Below are positions 34,360 to 41,768 of a stretch of 64,000 nt of DNA, piece by piece. A model generated the notes under the pieces. That model saw only the letters and a list, made by a program, of their open reading frames with translations, was not told the origin of the DNA and did no database searches. A program made the translations under genes and the position numbers. The stretch covers positions 1 through 64,000 of the forward strand of contig JAAYKH010000043.1 in NCBI GenBank assembly GCA_012522475.1. Direction: 5' to 3'. Origin of the DNA: Chloroflexota bacterium. Its GTDB lineage: Bacteria; Chloroflexota; Anaerolineae; Anaerolineales; Anaerolineaceae. Every line of letters starts with the position of its first letter. Position 1 is the stretch's first letter.

Positions 34360-35445
34360 ATGATGAAAGCTTGTCGTCTAACACTTATTTTACTTTTCGT
34401 ATTTGCGTTTGCCTTGACTACAGGTTGCGCAGGTGAACCTAAACCAGCCCACGAATCGGTTGTAGTCGATACCTCAGAGACGACAGAAGACCCGGTTGAA
34501 ACGAAAGACCCGGAAATAGAAGAGGAGCCCGAATTGGTGTGGAGCCACAAACACGAGGATAAGATCTATAGTGTAGCCACATTCGGCGAAACTCTTGCTG
34601 TAGGGGAGCTTGAAGTAGTTCACATTCACCATCTCTCGGATGGCTCGCTGATGGATGTTTTAACACACCAGCATGCAGTGGAAGATATGGAGTTCTCCGC
34701 TGATGGAACAGTTTTAGGTGCAGGCCAGGGATATTACGGCGTGCAACTCACGGAACTTACGGACAATGCCGAACCGCAGACCGTTGGAAGCGGGTACAAC
34801 AGCCGCCTCGCGTTTTCTCCTGATGGCCTTCATATAGCGACAGGTAATCGCGATGGGGTCGTTTGGATTTGGGAGCTTGACGATTTAACCCAGACGGCCA
34901 CTCTTGAAAATCCTGACCCTGCAAACAAGGCATCTCTTGATGATATGCTGATCACCATCGATTATCACCCATCAGGTAAACTGCTAGCAGCAACACACTG
35001 GGGCGGCACCATCTATATCTGGGATGTTGAGAAAAATGAAGTCATCCAGTCACTGCAATTTGATGCCGACCAAATAGCAAATGGTGCGTTTCGTTTTTCG
35101 CCAAACGGTAGTGAAATGGCTTATGCAGTAAAGGATAGCGGTGAACACTTGATTCGACTGATTACAGTTGATGGCGGTGATGCGATACGCGATATTGTTG
35201 TGCCAGAACGCGTAAAGGACCTAAATTTTTCTCCCGATGGCAGGTTATTAGCAGTTGCATCTCACGAGGCCACAACTATATGGGATGTAACTTCCGGGGA
35301 GTTGAAATACACATTAAATCAGACCATAACTCCGCCTGACAATATGCCGACCGCGTTAACATTCACGCCCGACGGAGGGCATTTAGCCGTCGTACGCTGG
35401 GATGAAACGATCGAGTTGTGGCGGCTTCCCGGGTTGAACCGATAG
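34360..35445 (+). CDS. WD40-like beta-propeller lipoprotein (361 aa)
   Basis: A lipoprotein-like signal (ILLFVFAFALTTGCAG, imperfect lipobox) followed by an acidic linker (about 30-60) and a propeller made of WD40-like repeats. Typical blade segments are FSPDGLHIATGNRDGVVWIWEL, HPSGKLLAATHWGGTIYIWDV, FSPDGRLLAVAS...TTIWDV and FTPDGGHLAVVRWDETIELW. The ribosome-binding site GAGGAGG is 4 nt from the first of two tandem ATGs (34360, 34363). The protein is presumably on the outer face of the membrane and binds a protein partner. It lies between the diverged direct repeats, so it may have arrived with the inserted segment. Confidence 0.85.
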   Translation: MMKACRLTLILLFVFAFALTTGCAGEPKPAHESVVVDTSETTEDPVETKDPEIEEEPELVWSHKHEDKIYSVATFGETLAVGELEVVHIHHLSDGSLMDVLTHQHAVEDMEFSADGTVLGAGQGYYGVQLTELTDNAEPQTVGSGYNSRLAFSPDGLHIATGNRDGVVWIWELDDLTQTATLENPDPANKASLDDMLITIDYHPSGKLLAATHWGGTIYIWDVEKNEVIQSLQFDADQIANGAFRFSPNGSEMAYAVKDSGEHLIRLITVDGGDAIRDIVVPERVKDLNFSPDGRLLAVASHEATTIWDVTSGELKYTLNQTITPPDNMPTALTFTPDGGHLAVVRWDETIELWRLPGLNR

Positions 35446-35481
35446 CTTCTCCACCAGTCGATATGAGCGTGCCCTCGCCGT

Positions 35482-35580
35482 AGCGGGCGAACAACCCATT
35501 CCTATAAACAGAAACCAGGGTTGTTTTTCTAACAAACGGAATTTGAGAAAAACCCTGTTAAATAAAAAAAGCTGCCTGAA
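35482..35580. repeat. Direct repeat copy B with a fossil of the MBL gene end
   Basis: About 80% identical to 33723..33819. Its first ~28 bp are a frameshifted remnant of the last codons of the MBL hydrolase gene (GCGGGCGAACAACCCATTCC), which have no gene in front of them here. The rest is the same 3' flank ending in a hairpin that terminates both the WD40 gene and rny. Confidence 0.8.
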
Positions 35581-35599
35581 TTGAATGGCAGCTTTTTTT
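35564..35599. terminator. Bidirectional terminator between the WD40 lipoprotein gene and rny
   Basis: GCTGCC-N10-GGCAGC stem (35571-35592) with a run of A on the left and of T on the right, so it can stop transcripts from both directions. Confidence 0.8.
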
Positions 35600-35610
35600 G
35601 TCACTACAGG

Positions 35611-37152
35611 TTATTTGGCGTATTCGGTTGCCCGACTCTCTCGAATGACCGTCACCCGGATCTGACCGGGGTACTGCATGGTCTCTTCAATTTGCTGGGC
35701 GATATTTTTTGCCATGCGGTTGGCTTCAACATCGTCGATCTCGGTGGGCTTGACAATGATGCGAACTTCACGCCCTGCCTGGATGGCATAGCTGCGATCA
35801 ACGCCCTGGTAGCTGTTGGCGATGTTCTCCAGCGCTCGCAGTCTTTTGATGTATTGTTCCAAATCCTCGCGCCGGGCGCCCGGCCGGGCACCGGAAATGG
35901 CATCGGCGGCTTCGGCAATCACGGCTTCGACCGATTCCTGATCAATTTCGTGATGGTGAGAGGCGATGACGTTGACGACCCTGGCGTTGACCCCATGGCG
36001 AGCGGCAAACTCGGCGCCAATTTGTGCGTGGGTGCCCTCCGTATTGTGATCCATGGCCTTGCCCAGGTCGTGCAGCAGGGCGCCGGCTTTGGCCACCTCG
36101 ACATCGGCGCCCAGTTCTGCGGCAATCACGCTGGCGATCTTAGCGGTCTCAACGGCGTGTGCGAGCTGATTTTGGCCGTAGGAAGTGCGAAATTTAAGGC
36201 GTCCCAGCTTCTTGAGGACCTCGTCATGTAAGCCAGCCACACCGGCGTCGTAAGCGGCCTGTTCGCCCGCTTCGGCGATATCTTCGTCCATCTGTTCGTT
36301 TTCTTCTTTGACAATCTTTTCAATATTGGCCGGATGGATGCGCCCATCGAGCACCAAGCGTTGCAGAGAACGCCGAGCGACCTCGCGCCGGACCGAATCG
36401 AAGCAGGAGACGGTGACCGATTCAGGCGTGTCATCAACAATGACGTCAACGCCAGAGATCTGCTCAAAAGCGCGGATATTGCGCCCATTGCGGCCGACGA
36501 TGCGCCCTTTCATTTCCTCGTTGGGTAAGTTGACCAGTGAGGTGGTCACTTCAGCAACCCTTTCGGAGGCGACACGCTGGATCGCATCGGCGATCAATTC
36601 CCGGGCACGGGTATTACCTTTTTCACGCGCTTCACTTTCGATCTGGCGGATGATGCGAGCCATATCTGCCCGGGCTTCTTTCTCGGTTTCAGCCAGGAGG
36701 ACGTCTCGCGCTTCATCACGGGTCATGACAGAGACGCTCTGTAATTCCGCCAGGACATCTTCATAGAGCTTGTCGATTTCATTGGCACGCTTGTCAATAC
36801 TGGACTGGCGCTTGTTCAAGCGAGATTCGCGTTCCTCGTACTTTTCGAGGCGCAGATCCAGTTCCTCGCGACGTTTCTGCAGGCGATCATCCTCTCTGCT
36901 AAGTTCAGACCGACGACGATTGAGTTCATCTTCGGATTTTTGGGTAATTTTCAGGGCATTATCCTTGGCCTCGATCTCAATCTCGCGAGCTTTTTCTTTG
37001 GCTTCGGTGAGGATGTGATCAGCCTTCAGGTTTTGTGCCTTGCGTTGCGAGGTCACCATGGATTGCTTGATGAGATAACCTGCCACGATACCCAGTGCTA
37101 ATGCACCGACGATCAGGATAATCAATTCTAAAGTGTTTATTGTTGTCATCAT
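35611..37152 (-). CDS. rny: Ribonuclease Y (513 aa)
   Basis: Membrane-anchored endoribonuclease that starts mRNA decay. One N-terminal membrane segment (about 9-30: LIILIVGALALGIVAGYLI), a long coiled coil (about 35-190), a KH RNA-binding domain (GRIVGRNGRNIRAFEQISG) and an HD domain with the metal motif LLHDLGKAMDH and the downstream His in ASHHHEI. Length is normal for the family. It follows recX by 8 bp on the minus strand, so the two are co-transcribed; the bidirectional terminator lies right after its stop codon. Confidence 0.96.
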   Translation of the reverse strand: MMTTINTLELIILIVGALALGIVAGYLIKQSMVTSQRKAQNLKADHILTEAKEKAREIEIEAKDNALKITQKSEDELNRRRSELSREDDRLQKRREELDLRLEKYEERESRLNKRQSSIDKRANEIDKLYEDVLAELQSVSVMTRDEARDVLLAETEKEARADMARIIRQIESEAREKGNTRARELIADAIQRVASERVAEVTTSLVNLPNEEMKGRIVGRNGRNIRAFEQISGVDVIVDDTPESVTVSCFDSVRREVARRSLQRLVLDGRIHPANIEKIVKEENEQMDEDIAEAGEQAAYDAGVAGLHDEVLKKLGRLKFRTSYGQNQLAHAVETAKIASVIAAELGADVEVAKAGALLHDLGKAMDHNTEGTHAQIGAEFAARHGVNARVVNVIASHHHEIDQESVEAVIAEAADAISGARPGARREDLEQYIKRLRALENIANSYQGVDRSYAIQAGREVRIIVKPTEIDDVEANRMAKNIAQQIEETMQYPGQIRVTVIRESRATEYAK

Positions 37153-37160
37153 TACTCCAT

Positions 37161-37820
37161 TTATTCTGTATCATCAAAGCACCCCGATTCTGGATGTGAG
37201 ACAAGCGCCCACAGGCGCTCAGCGGCAGGTTTGACGATCTCATACCGGAAACCCCGCCGGCCTAAAAAGCCGCCGACCTTCCGCATGAAATCTGGCCTGG
37301 CTTCGTTACGGCATTGCTGTGCTTTTTTCAAACCAGCCCTGTAAGCCATGGCGTCTTCATCACCCACAAAATCCTCGAGTGCTTGGGTAATTGTGTTATC
37401 TGCGATGCCCTTAAGCTTTAATTCGTAGGCTAAAAGCCGATGGCTGCGCGGTCGGAAAGTGTTTCTGTTCTCAATCCATTGGCGTGAAAAGTCAAGGTCA
37501 TTCAGCCAGTCTTTCTGAACCAGTTTTTCAAGGGTAACCTCAACCACCTCGTCACTGAAACCTTTCTTCAGCAAACGCTGCCGTGTTTCTTCCACTGAGC
37601 GTGGGCGATGATTGATAAACCCCAGGGCCTTCTGGAAGGCAACCTCGTAGGTGTCTTCCTGAAGTAACCGGTCGATTTCGGCTTTGCTAAGCTTTCGGCC
37701 AGGTGTTAACCAGGCGGCAACGAAGCGAGAGAGACCAAAGGCAAACTCACCATCCAGATAGACATTAACCCTCTGCTGGTTGTGCTTTTGCACTTTGATG
37801 GACGTTATCTCTCGGTCCAT
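37161..37820 (-). CDS. recX: Regulatory protein RecX (219 aa)
   Basis: All-helical RecX-family protein made of three-helix repeats; the conserved blocks are SVEETRQRLLKKGFSDEVVEVTLEKLVQKDWLNDLDFSRQWIENR-like (only the family-typical parts K-G-F and L-D are quoted here: LLKKGFSDE, WLNDLDFSRQ). It binds RecA filaments and limits recombination. An AAAGGTG ribosome-binding site lies 3 nt before the ATG. recA is not next to it in this window, so recX has become linked to rny instead. A long inverted repeat lies 21 bp upstream. Confidence 0.88.
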   Translation of the reverse strand: MDREITSIKVQKHNQQRVNVYLDGEFAFGLSRFVAAWLTPGRKLSKAEIDRLLQEDTYEVAFQKALGFINHRPRSVEETRQRLLKKGFSDEVVEVTLEKLVQKDWLNDLDFSRQWIENRNTFRPRSHRLLAYELKLKGIADNTITQALEDFVGDEDAMAYRAGLKKAQQCRNEARPDFMRKVGGFLGRRGFRYEIVKPAAERLWALVSHPESGCFDDTE

Positions 37821-37840
37821 TTCACCTTTCTTAAATCAAA

Positions 37841-37876
37841 GACAGCCGTAACTTGCCCATAGTGGCTACGGCTGTC
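37841..37876. other. Inverted repeat upstream of recX
   Basis: GACAGCCGTA-N16-TACGGCTGTC (10-bp perfect arms) lies 21 bp before the recX start codon. It is not followed by a T-run in either direction, so it may be an operator or leader structure rather than a terminator. The wider spacer 37877-38407 has no ORF or RNA gene that I can see; it contains AT-rich sequence and small palindromes such as GGTC...GACC near 37963. Confidence 0.4.
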
Positions 37877-38407
37877 TTATCAGTGAGGGTCCCTGATTGG
37901 CTATCGTTGTGTTAAAGATAGACGTTTCTAAAGGGTTTTTCTAACCCGTGTTTGGCATTATATGGTCGTTCTTAATGACCGATATATAATTACAGGCCAC
38001 ATTTATCCTCAACAGTATGCTTGACTCTAATCTTGATGATGGCAGGGTAAAACTTCCCATTGCGCCGCTGCTTCTCATTTCAAAACCGACGTCATCATCA
38101 ACAATATGCCAGGCGGGATGCCGGCGAAAAAATCTCGTACGCTTCTCTTTGATAACTCGATCGTAGCCGCTAATTATTCGGGCGGCAGATGAACATTTGT
38201 AAATTTGTCGATTAAGTCAGAAGACTTAATACCTTAAAATAATTATACAATAAAAACGCGATTAATAAAGGTGTTATGAAATTCTCTAATATTTGCTTTG
38301 TGAAAGTATCAATGGGCTCAACGGATGAGCTTTATTACCGGCTTTGCGCAAGATCATGCCTCAAATGTTTATAAATTTCCTGTGTGTCAGAAAATATCCG
38401 CTTTGTT

Positions 38408-38436
38408 TTGGTTAATTGCCCAACTCATGTTAAAAT
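38408..38436 (+). promoter_or_regulatory. Promoter of the two-helix membrane protein gene; leaderless configuration
   Basis: TTGGTT (38408-38413), 17-bp spacer, TAAAAT (38431-38436), 7 nt before the ATG at 38444. It lies inside the track ORF, so it argues for 38444 as the true start. Confidence 0.6.
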
Positions 38437-38443
38437 AAGGGCT

Positions 38444-38902
38444 ATGACTGCACAAACACCCACACATTCAGAAGAAATTTTGCCGAGCGATAGTTTTTCG
38501 CGTCACCGAAAGCAACGATTCTGGCAAATCCTTTTACCGGTTGGCTTGGGGGGCGTATTCGTCCTGGCAGCGCTTGGGATGGTGATTTACGCCGCCGTGG
38601 GCTCTTCAGCGGGCGGGCCTGTTTCACAATGGGCGGATGTTTCCACCATCTGGTTGCTGTTGCCAGCCCTGCTGGTTGCTGTGATCATAGCGGCGATCTT
38701 GTTTGCCATGGTGTGGCTGTTGGCCAGGCTGCTGAACATTTTGCCAGCTTATACCGCGGTTATTCAGTATCATGCCCGCTCGACTTCAAGTTTGGTCATC
38801 AACGCGGCGGACAAGCTGGCCGCCCCCATCATTTCCGTCAGGGGTTTCAGCGCCAGGCTGCCGGGGTTAATCGCTGCCCTTTTCGGCCAGCGCCGTGATT
38901 GA
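38444..38902 (+). CDS. Membrane protein with two hydrophobic segments (152 aa)
   Basis: Unrecognised. The soluble N-terminus (about 30 residues, MTAQTPTHSEEIL) is followed by two membrane segments (about 31-53, LPVGLGGVFVLAALGMVIYAA, and 69-96, LLLPALLVAVIIAAILFAMV) and a ~50-residue tail containing a third, weaker hydrophobic stretch. It is translated from ATG 38444, directly behind the promoter; the track start 38384 is upstream of it. It is followed by another small membrane protein, and both may be in one transcript. Confidence 0.6.
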   Translation: MTAQTPTHSEEILPSDSFSRHRKQRFWQILLPVGLGGVFVLAALGMVIYAAVGSSAGGPVSQWADVSTIWLLLPALLVAVIIAAILFAMVWLLARLLNILPAYTAVIQYHARSTSSLVINAADKLAAPIISVRGFSARLPGLIAALFGQRRD

Positions 38903-38989
38903 GCTGGCTGTCCGGGCACAGAAAAAGCCTGGCAGACCTTTTGATAAGGGAATTCAGGAAACTTTAATTTTTTGGGAAGGAATGTGAGC

Positions 38990-39190
38990 ATGGAAGAAAA
39001 ATGGAAGACAAAAACAATCGTCATGGGCGTTATTATCGGCGCAGCGGCGGGCGCTGTATCCGCCCTTTTGTTGATTAAAAAGGCTGAAACCGAAGAAACA
39101 GCCCCCAAGTTATCAGCGGGTGAAGGCATTCAAGTTGGGCTGGGCTTACTGGGCCTGCTGCGCATGATTGCCGGGTTGGGCACCGAATAA
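38990..39190 (+). CDS. Small YtxH-like membrane protein (66 aa)
   Basis: One N-terminal membrane segment with small residues (IVMGVIIGAAAGAVSALLLIKK, glycine/alanine zipper), then a short acidic stretch and a hydrophobic C-terminal part (VGLGLLGLLRMIAGLG). YtxH/DUF-type small stress-associated membrane proteins have this design. GGAAGGAATG lies before the ATG. Its role is not known; the context (upstream of rnz) gives no clue. Confidence 0.6.
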   Translation: MEEKWKTKTIVMGVIIGAAAGAVSALLLIKKAETEETAPKLSAGEGIQVGLGLLGLLRMIAGLGTE

Positions 39191-39214
39191 GGCTTCTGTT
39201 GACGGGAACTGCCC

Positions 39215-40138
39215 TTGTTTGAAATTGTTTTTTTAGGAACATCAGCCTCGGCGCCCTCGGTACACCGTGGGCTGTCTTCATTATTGATTCAGCATGAAGA
39301 ATTTCGTTTCCTGGTGGATTGTGGTGAAGGCACCCAACGTCAGATTTTACGGGCTGGTGTTGGTTTTAAACGATTGAATCAAATTTTGCTGACCCATGGC
39401 CATTTGGATCATATTCTGGGGTTGGGCGGTTTGGTGTCTACTTTTTTACGCTGGGACGTGATTGAGGAGATTGAAATTTACGGCACCCGCCATACCCTCG
39501 ATCGCGTGCACGACCTGATCTTCAGCGTGGTCTTACGGGGTTTCCAGGGCAAACCGCCGGTGATTCTGCATGAAATTAAACCGGGCACCTTCTGGGAGAC
39601 GGAGCGGTTTACAATCACGGCCTTCCCTGTAGAGCACCGCGGCTCTCATTCGCTGGGTTATCGCTTTGAAGAGCGTACCCGCCGCCCGTTTCTGCCGGCA
39701 GCAGCTGAAGCCCTGGCTATTCCACCGGGCCCCTGGCGGCGCGACCTGGTAAACGGGCTGGCAGTCACCCTGCCGGACGGACGCGTGATTAATCCAGACC
39801 AGGTGCTGGGAGAACCCCAAAAGGGCACCAGCCTGGCGATTGTGGGCGACACAGGCAACACTGAAAAACTGCACCGTTATGTTCAGGGGGTAGATGCGCT
39901 GGTGATTGAAGCCACTTATGCAGAAAGCGAAGCCGACCTGGCTGTACAGTTTGATCACCTGACGGCTGCCAGGGCGGCTGAACTGGCCCAGCGGGCACAG
40001 GTAAAACAGTTGTTCCTGACACATCTTTCCCGGCGCTACCGAGGAAGTGATATCCTCAGCGAAGCTCAGAAGATCTTTCCGGCTGTACATGTCGCCCGTG
40101 ATTTTGACAGCTTTCAGATCCGCAGGGAAGCTGATTAA
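39215..40138 (+). CDS. rnz: Ribonuclease Z (307 aa)
   Basis: tRNA 3' processing endonuclease. Metal motif THGHLDHILG (His61, His63, Asp65, His66), RNase Z-type exosite region and conserved VEHRGSHSLGYRFE, and a C-terminal LFLTHLSRRY with the last His. The N-terminus FEIVFLGTSASAP is typical. Length agrees with the long bacterial RNase Z form. It starts at TTG 39215 with GGGAAC before it. It would remove the 3' trailer from tRNAs without encoded CCA, while the tRNA-Leu here already encodes CCA. It may be co-transcribed with the homocysteine methyltransferase-like gene. Confidence 0.92.
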   Translation: MFEIVFLGTSASAPSVHRGLSSLLIQHEEFRFLVDCGEGTQRQILRAGVGFKRLNQILLTHGHLDHILGLGGLVSTFLRWDVIEEIEIYGTRHTLDRVHDLIFSVVLRGFQGKPPVILHEIKPGTFWETERFTITAFPVEHRGSHSLGYRFEERTRRPFLPAAAEALAIPPGPWRRDLVNGLAVTLPDGRVINPDQVLGEPQKGTSLAIVGDTGNTEKLHRYVQGVDALVIEATYAESEADLAVQFDHLTAARAAELAQRAQVKQLFLTHLSRRYRGSDILSEAQKIFPAVHVARDFDSFQIRREAD

Positions 40139-40192
40139 ACTCGATCAGATCGATTGAGACGTAATTTTTGCTCGTATCAAATGGAGAATGCG

Positions 40193-41086
40193 ATGGCGAA
40201 AACACCTTTTCTCGAGCGTTTAGCTGTTGGTGCGGTCCTGATTTCAGATGGAGCCACCGGCACAAATTTACAGAAGCGGGGTTTGCCGATTGGCGCCGCA
40301 GCAGAGTTGTGGGTGCTTGAAGCACCCGATGAGATCAGGGCGCTCAACCAGGCTTTCATCCAGGCAGGGGCTGAAATCTTGCTGACCTGTACGTTTGGCG
40401 CGTCACGCCATAGACTGGCGGCATCAGGGTTGGCGGAGCACTTCGAGGCGATCAACCGCGCAGCGCTTGCAATCACGCTGGACGCCGCTGCTGAGCACGA
40501 TGTTCTGGTAGCGGGGTCGATCGGCCCCCTGGGGCAGATGCTGGCTCCCTTTGGCGAGGTAACGGTTGAGGAAGCCGAAGCTGATTTCAGGGAACAGGCG
40601 GCGATCCTGTGTCAGGAGGGAGCGGATTTGATCGTGGTTGAGACACAGTACGATATTAATGAAGCCAGCGCTGCGGTCCGTGCGGTGCGGTCTGTTGATA
40701 CCGAGATTCCGCTGGTGTGTTCCTTTAGCTATGATCGCGGGACCCGCACCATGATGGGCGTTAGCCCGGAGCGTATGGCTGAAGAAATCGACGTGTTGGA
40801 CGTGGACTTGCTGGGTATTAATTGTGGCCGTAGCTTGGAAGATAACCTGGCGGCTTTAACCTTGTTGAGAGCTGCCACGGAAAAACCGCTTTGGTTCAAG
40901 CCCAATGCTGGCTTGCCCGAGGTGGGTATGGATGGCGAGGCTGTATATGCTGTGACGCCCGAGGAAATGGCTGACCTTGTTCCGGGTTGGGTGGCGGCTG
41001 GCGCCCGGGTGATTGGCGGCTGTTGTGGCACCAGCCCCGAGCATTTGAGGGCATTGGCCAGAGCCGTTCATGCCAATCGTGAATAA
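40193..41086 (+). CDS. Homocysteine S-methyltransferase family protein (297 aa)
   Basis: A TIM-barrel methyltransferase domain with the three zinc-binding cysteines: one in LGINCGRSLEDN and a pair in VIGGCCGTSPEHL near the C-terminus. This is the MHT/BhmT-like domain also found as the first module of MetH. No cobalamin or folate domain is attached, so the methyl donor is probably S-methylmethionine, betaine or a separate corrinoid protein. ATG 40193 follows an ATGGAGAATG ribosome-binding site; the track start at 40154 adds 13 residues. Substrate pair not certain. Confidence 0.85.
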   Translation: MAKTPFLERLAVGAVLISDGATGTNLQKRGLPIGAAAELWVLEAPDEIRALNQAFIQAGAEILLTCTFGASRHRLAASGLAEHFEAINRAALAITLDAAAEHDVLVAGSIGPLGQMLAPFGEVTVEEAEADFREQAAILCQEGADLIVVETQYDINEASAAVRAVRSVDTEIPLVCSFSYDRGTRTMMGVSPERMAEEIDVLDVDLLGINCGRSLEDNLAALTLLRAATEKPLWFKPNAGLPEVGMDGEAVYAVTPEEMADLVPGWVAAGARVIGGCCGTSPEHLRALARAVHANRE

Positions 41087-41110
41087 CGTCTCCTTTATCA
41101 TGGAATCGTG

Positions 41111-41764
41111 ATGCGTAGATTGACCCTCGCTTCAAACTCCCCCCGTAGAATCGAGCTGCTGGGTTTGTTAGGGTTGCCCTTTGAAGTTAGCCCCGCCGAT
41201 ATCGATGAGCAGCAGGGCCCCGGGGAGACTCCGCTGGCGTATGTGCGCCGTCTGGCTTGTGAGAAAGCCCGTTTTATCGTGAAGAAGCGGGTCGGGCTGG
41301 TGGTTGCCGCCGACACGATTGTGATGGATGGGGACAGGCTGCTGGGAAAGCCGGCTGACCCGGCGGAAGCACGCCAGATCTTGCGAAAATTGCGCAGCCG
41401 GGAGCACCAGGTGGTTACGGGCCTTGCCATTGTGGCGGCTTCTGACGGACGCTCCTTTGCTGATGTGTGCGGCACCAGTGTGCACATGCGGGACTACACT
41501 GACACTGAAATCGACGCTTATGTTGCTACGGGAGATCCGCTGGATAAGGCTGGCGCGTACGGCATCCAAAACGCGGACTTTCACCCGGTGGCGGGCTTAG
41601 ACGGCTGTTATGCCTCGGTAATGGGTTTGCCGCTGTGTCACCTGGCGGTTGGATTACAGGGTTTTGGCCTTGACCTATCCAGGGGATTGCCCGAGCGCTG
41701 CCAGGCATATTTAGGCCATCATTGCACGGTTTACAACACAATCTTGGGGATGGCACAAAGGTGA
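41111..41764 (+). CDS. maf: Maf-like nucleotide pyrophosphatase (217 aa)
   Basis: The N-terminal LTLASNSPRRIELLGLLG and the VVAADTIVMDG motif with the catalytic Asp identify a Maf/YhdE-type enzyme that hydrolyses non-canonical or modified nucleoside triphosphates to monophosphates (house-cleaning) and can inhibit septation. The KAGAYGIQ segment near residue 145 is also conserved. Start is ATG 41111, with GTG 41108 as the track's alternative. The PBP gene starts 5 bp after its stop codon, and the whole set maf-pbp-pbp-rsgA-SBP is likely one transcript. Confidence 0.92.
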   Translation: MRRLTLASNSPRRIELLGLLGLPFEVSPADIDEQQGPGETPLAYVRRLACEKARFIVKKRVGLVVAADTIVMDGDRLLGKPADPAEARQILRKLRSREHQVVTGLAIVAASDGRSFADVCGTSVHMRDYTDTEIDAYVATGDPLDKAGAYGIQNADFHPVAGLDGCYASVMGLPLCHLAVGLQGFGLDLSRGLPERCQAYLGHHCTVYNTILGMAQR

Positions 41765-41768
41765 TGCA

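Noticed and set aside
33869-35481. tRNA-targeted genomic island with attL/attR
   Set aside because: No integrase is present and the 3' end of tRNA-Leu is not repeated downstream; the repeats instead contain the end of the MBL hydrolase gene.
35581-36231. 216-aa plus-strand ORF opposite rny
   Set aside because: The minus-strand frame encodes RNase Y with KH and HD motifs, so the plus-strand frame is a shadow.
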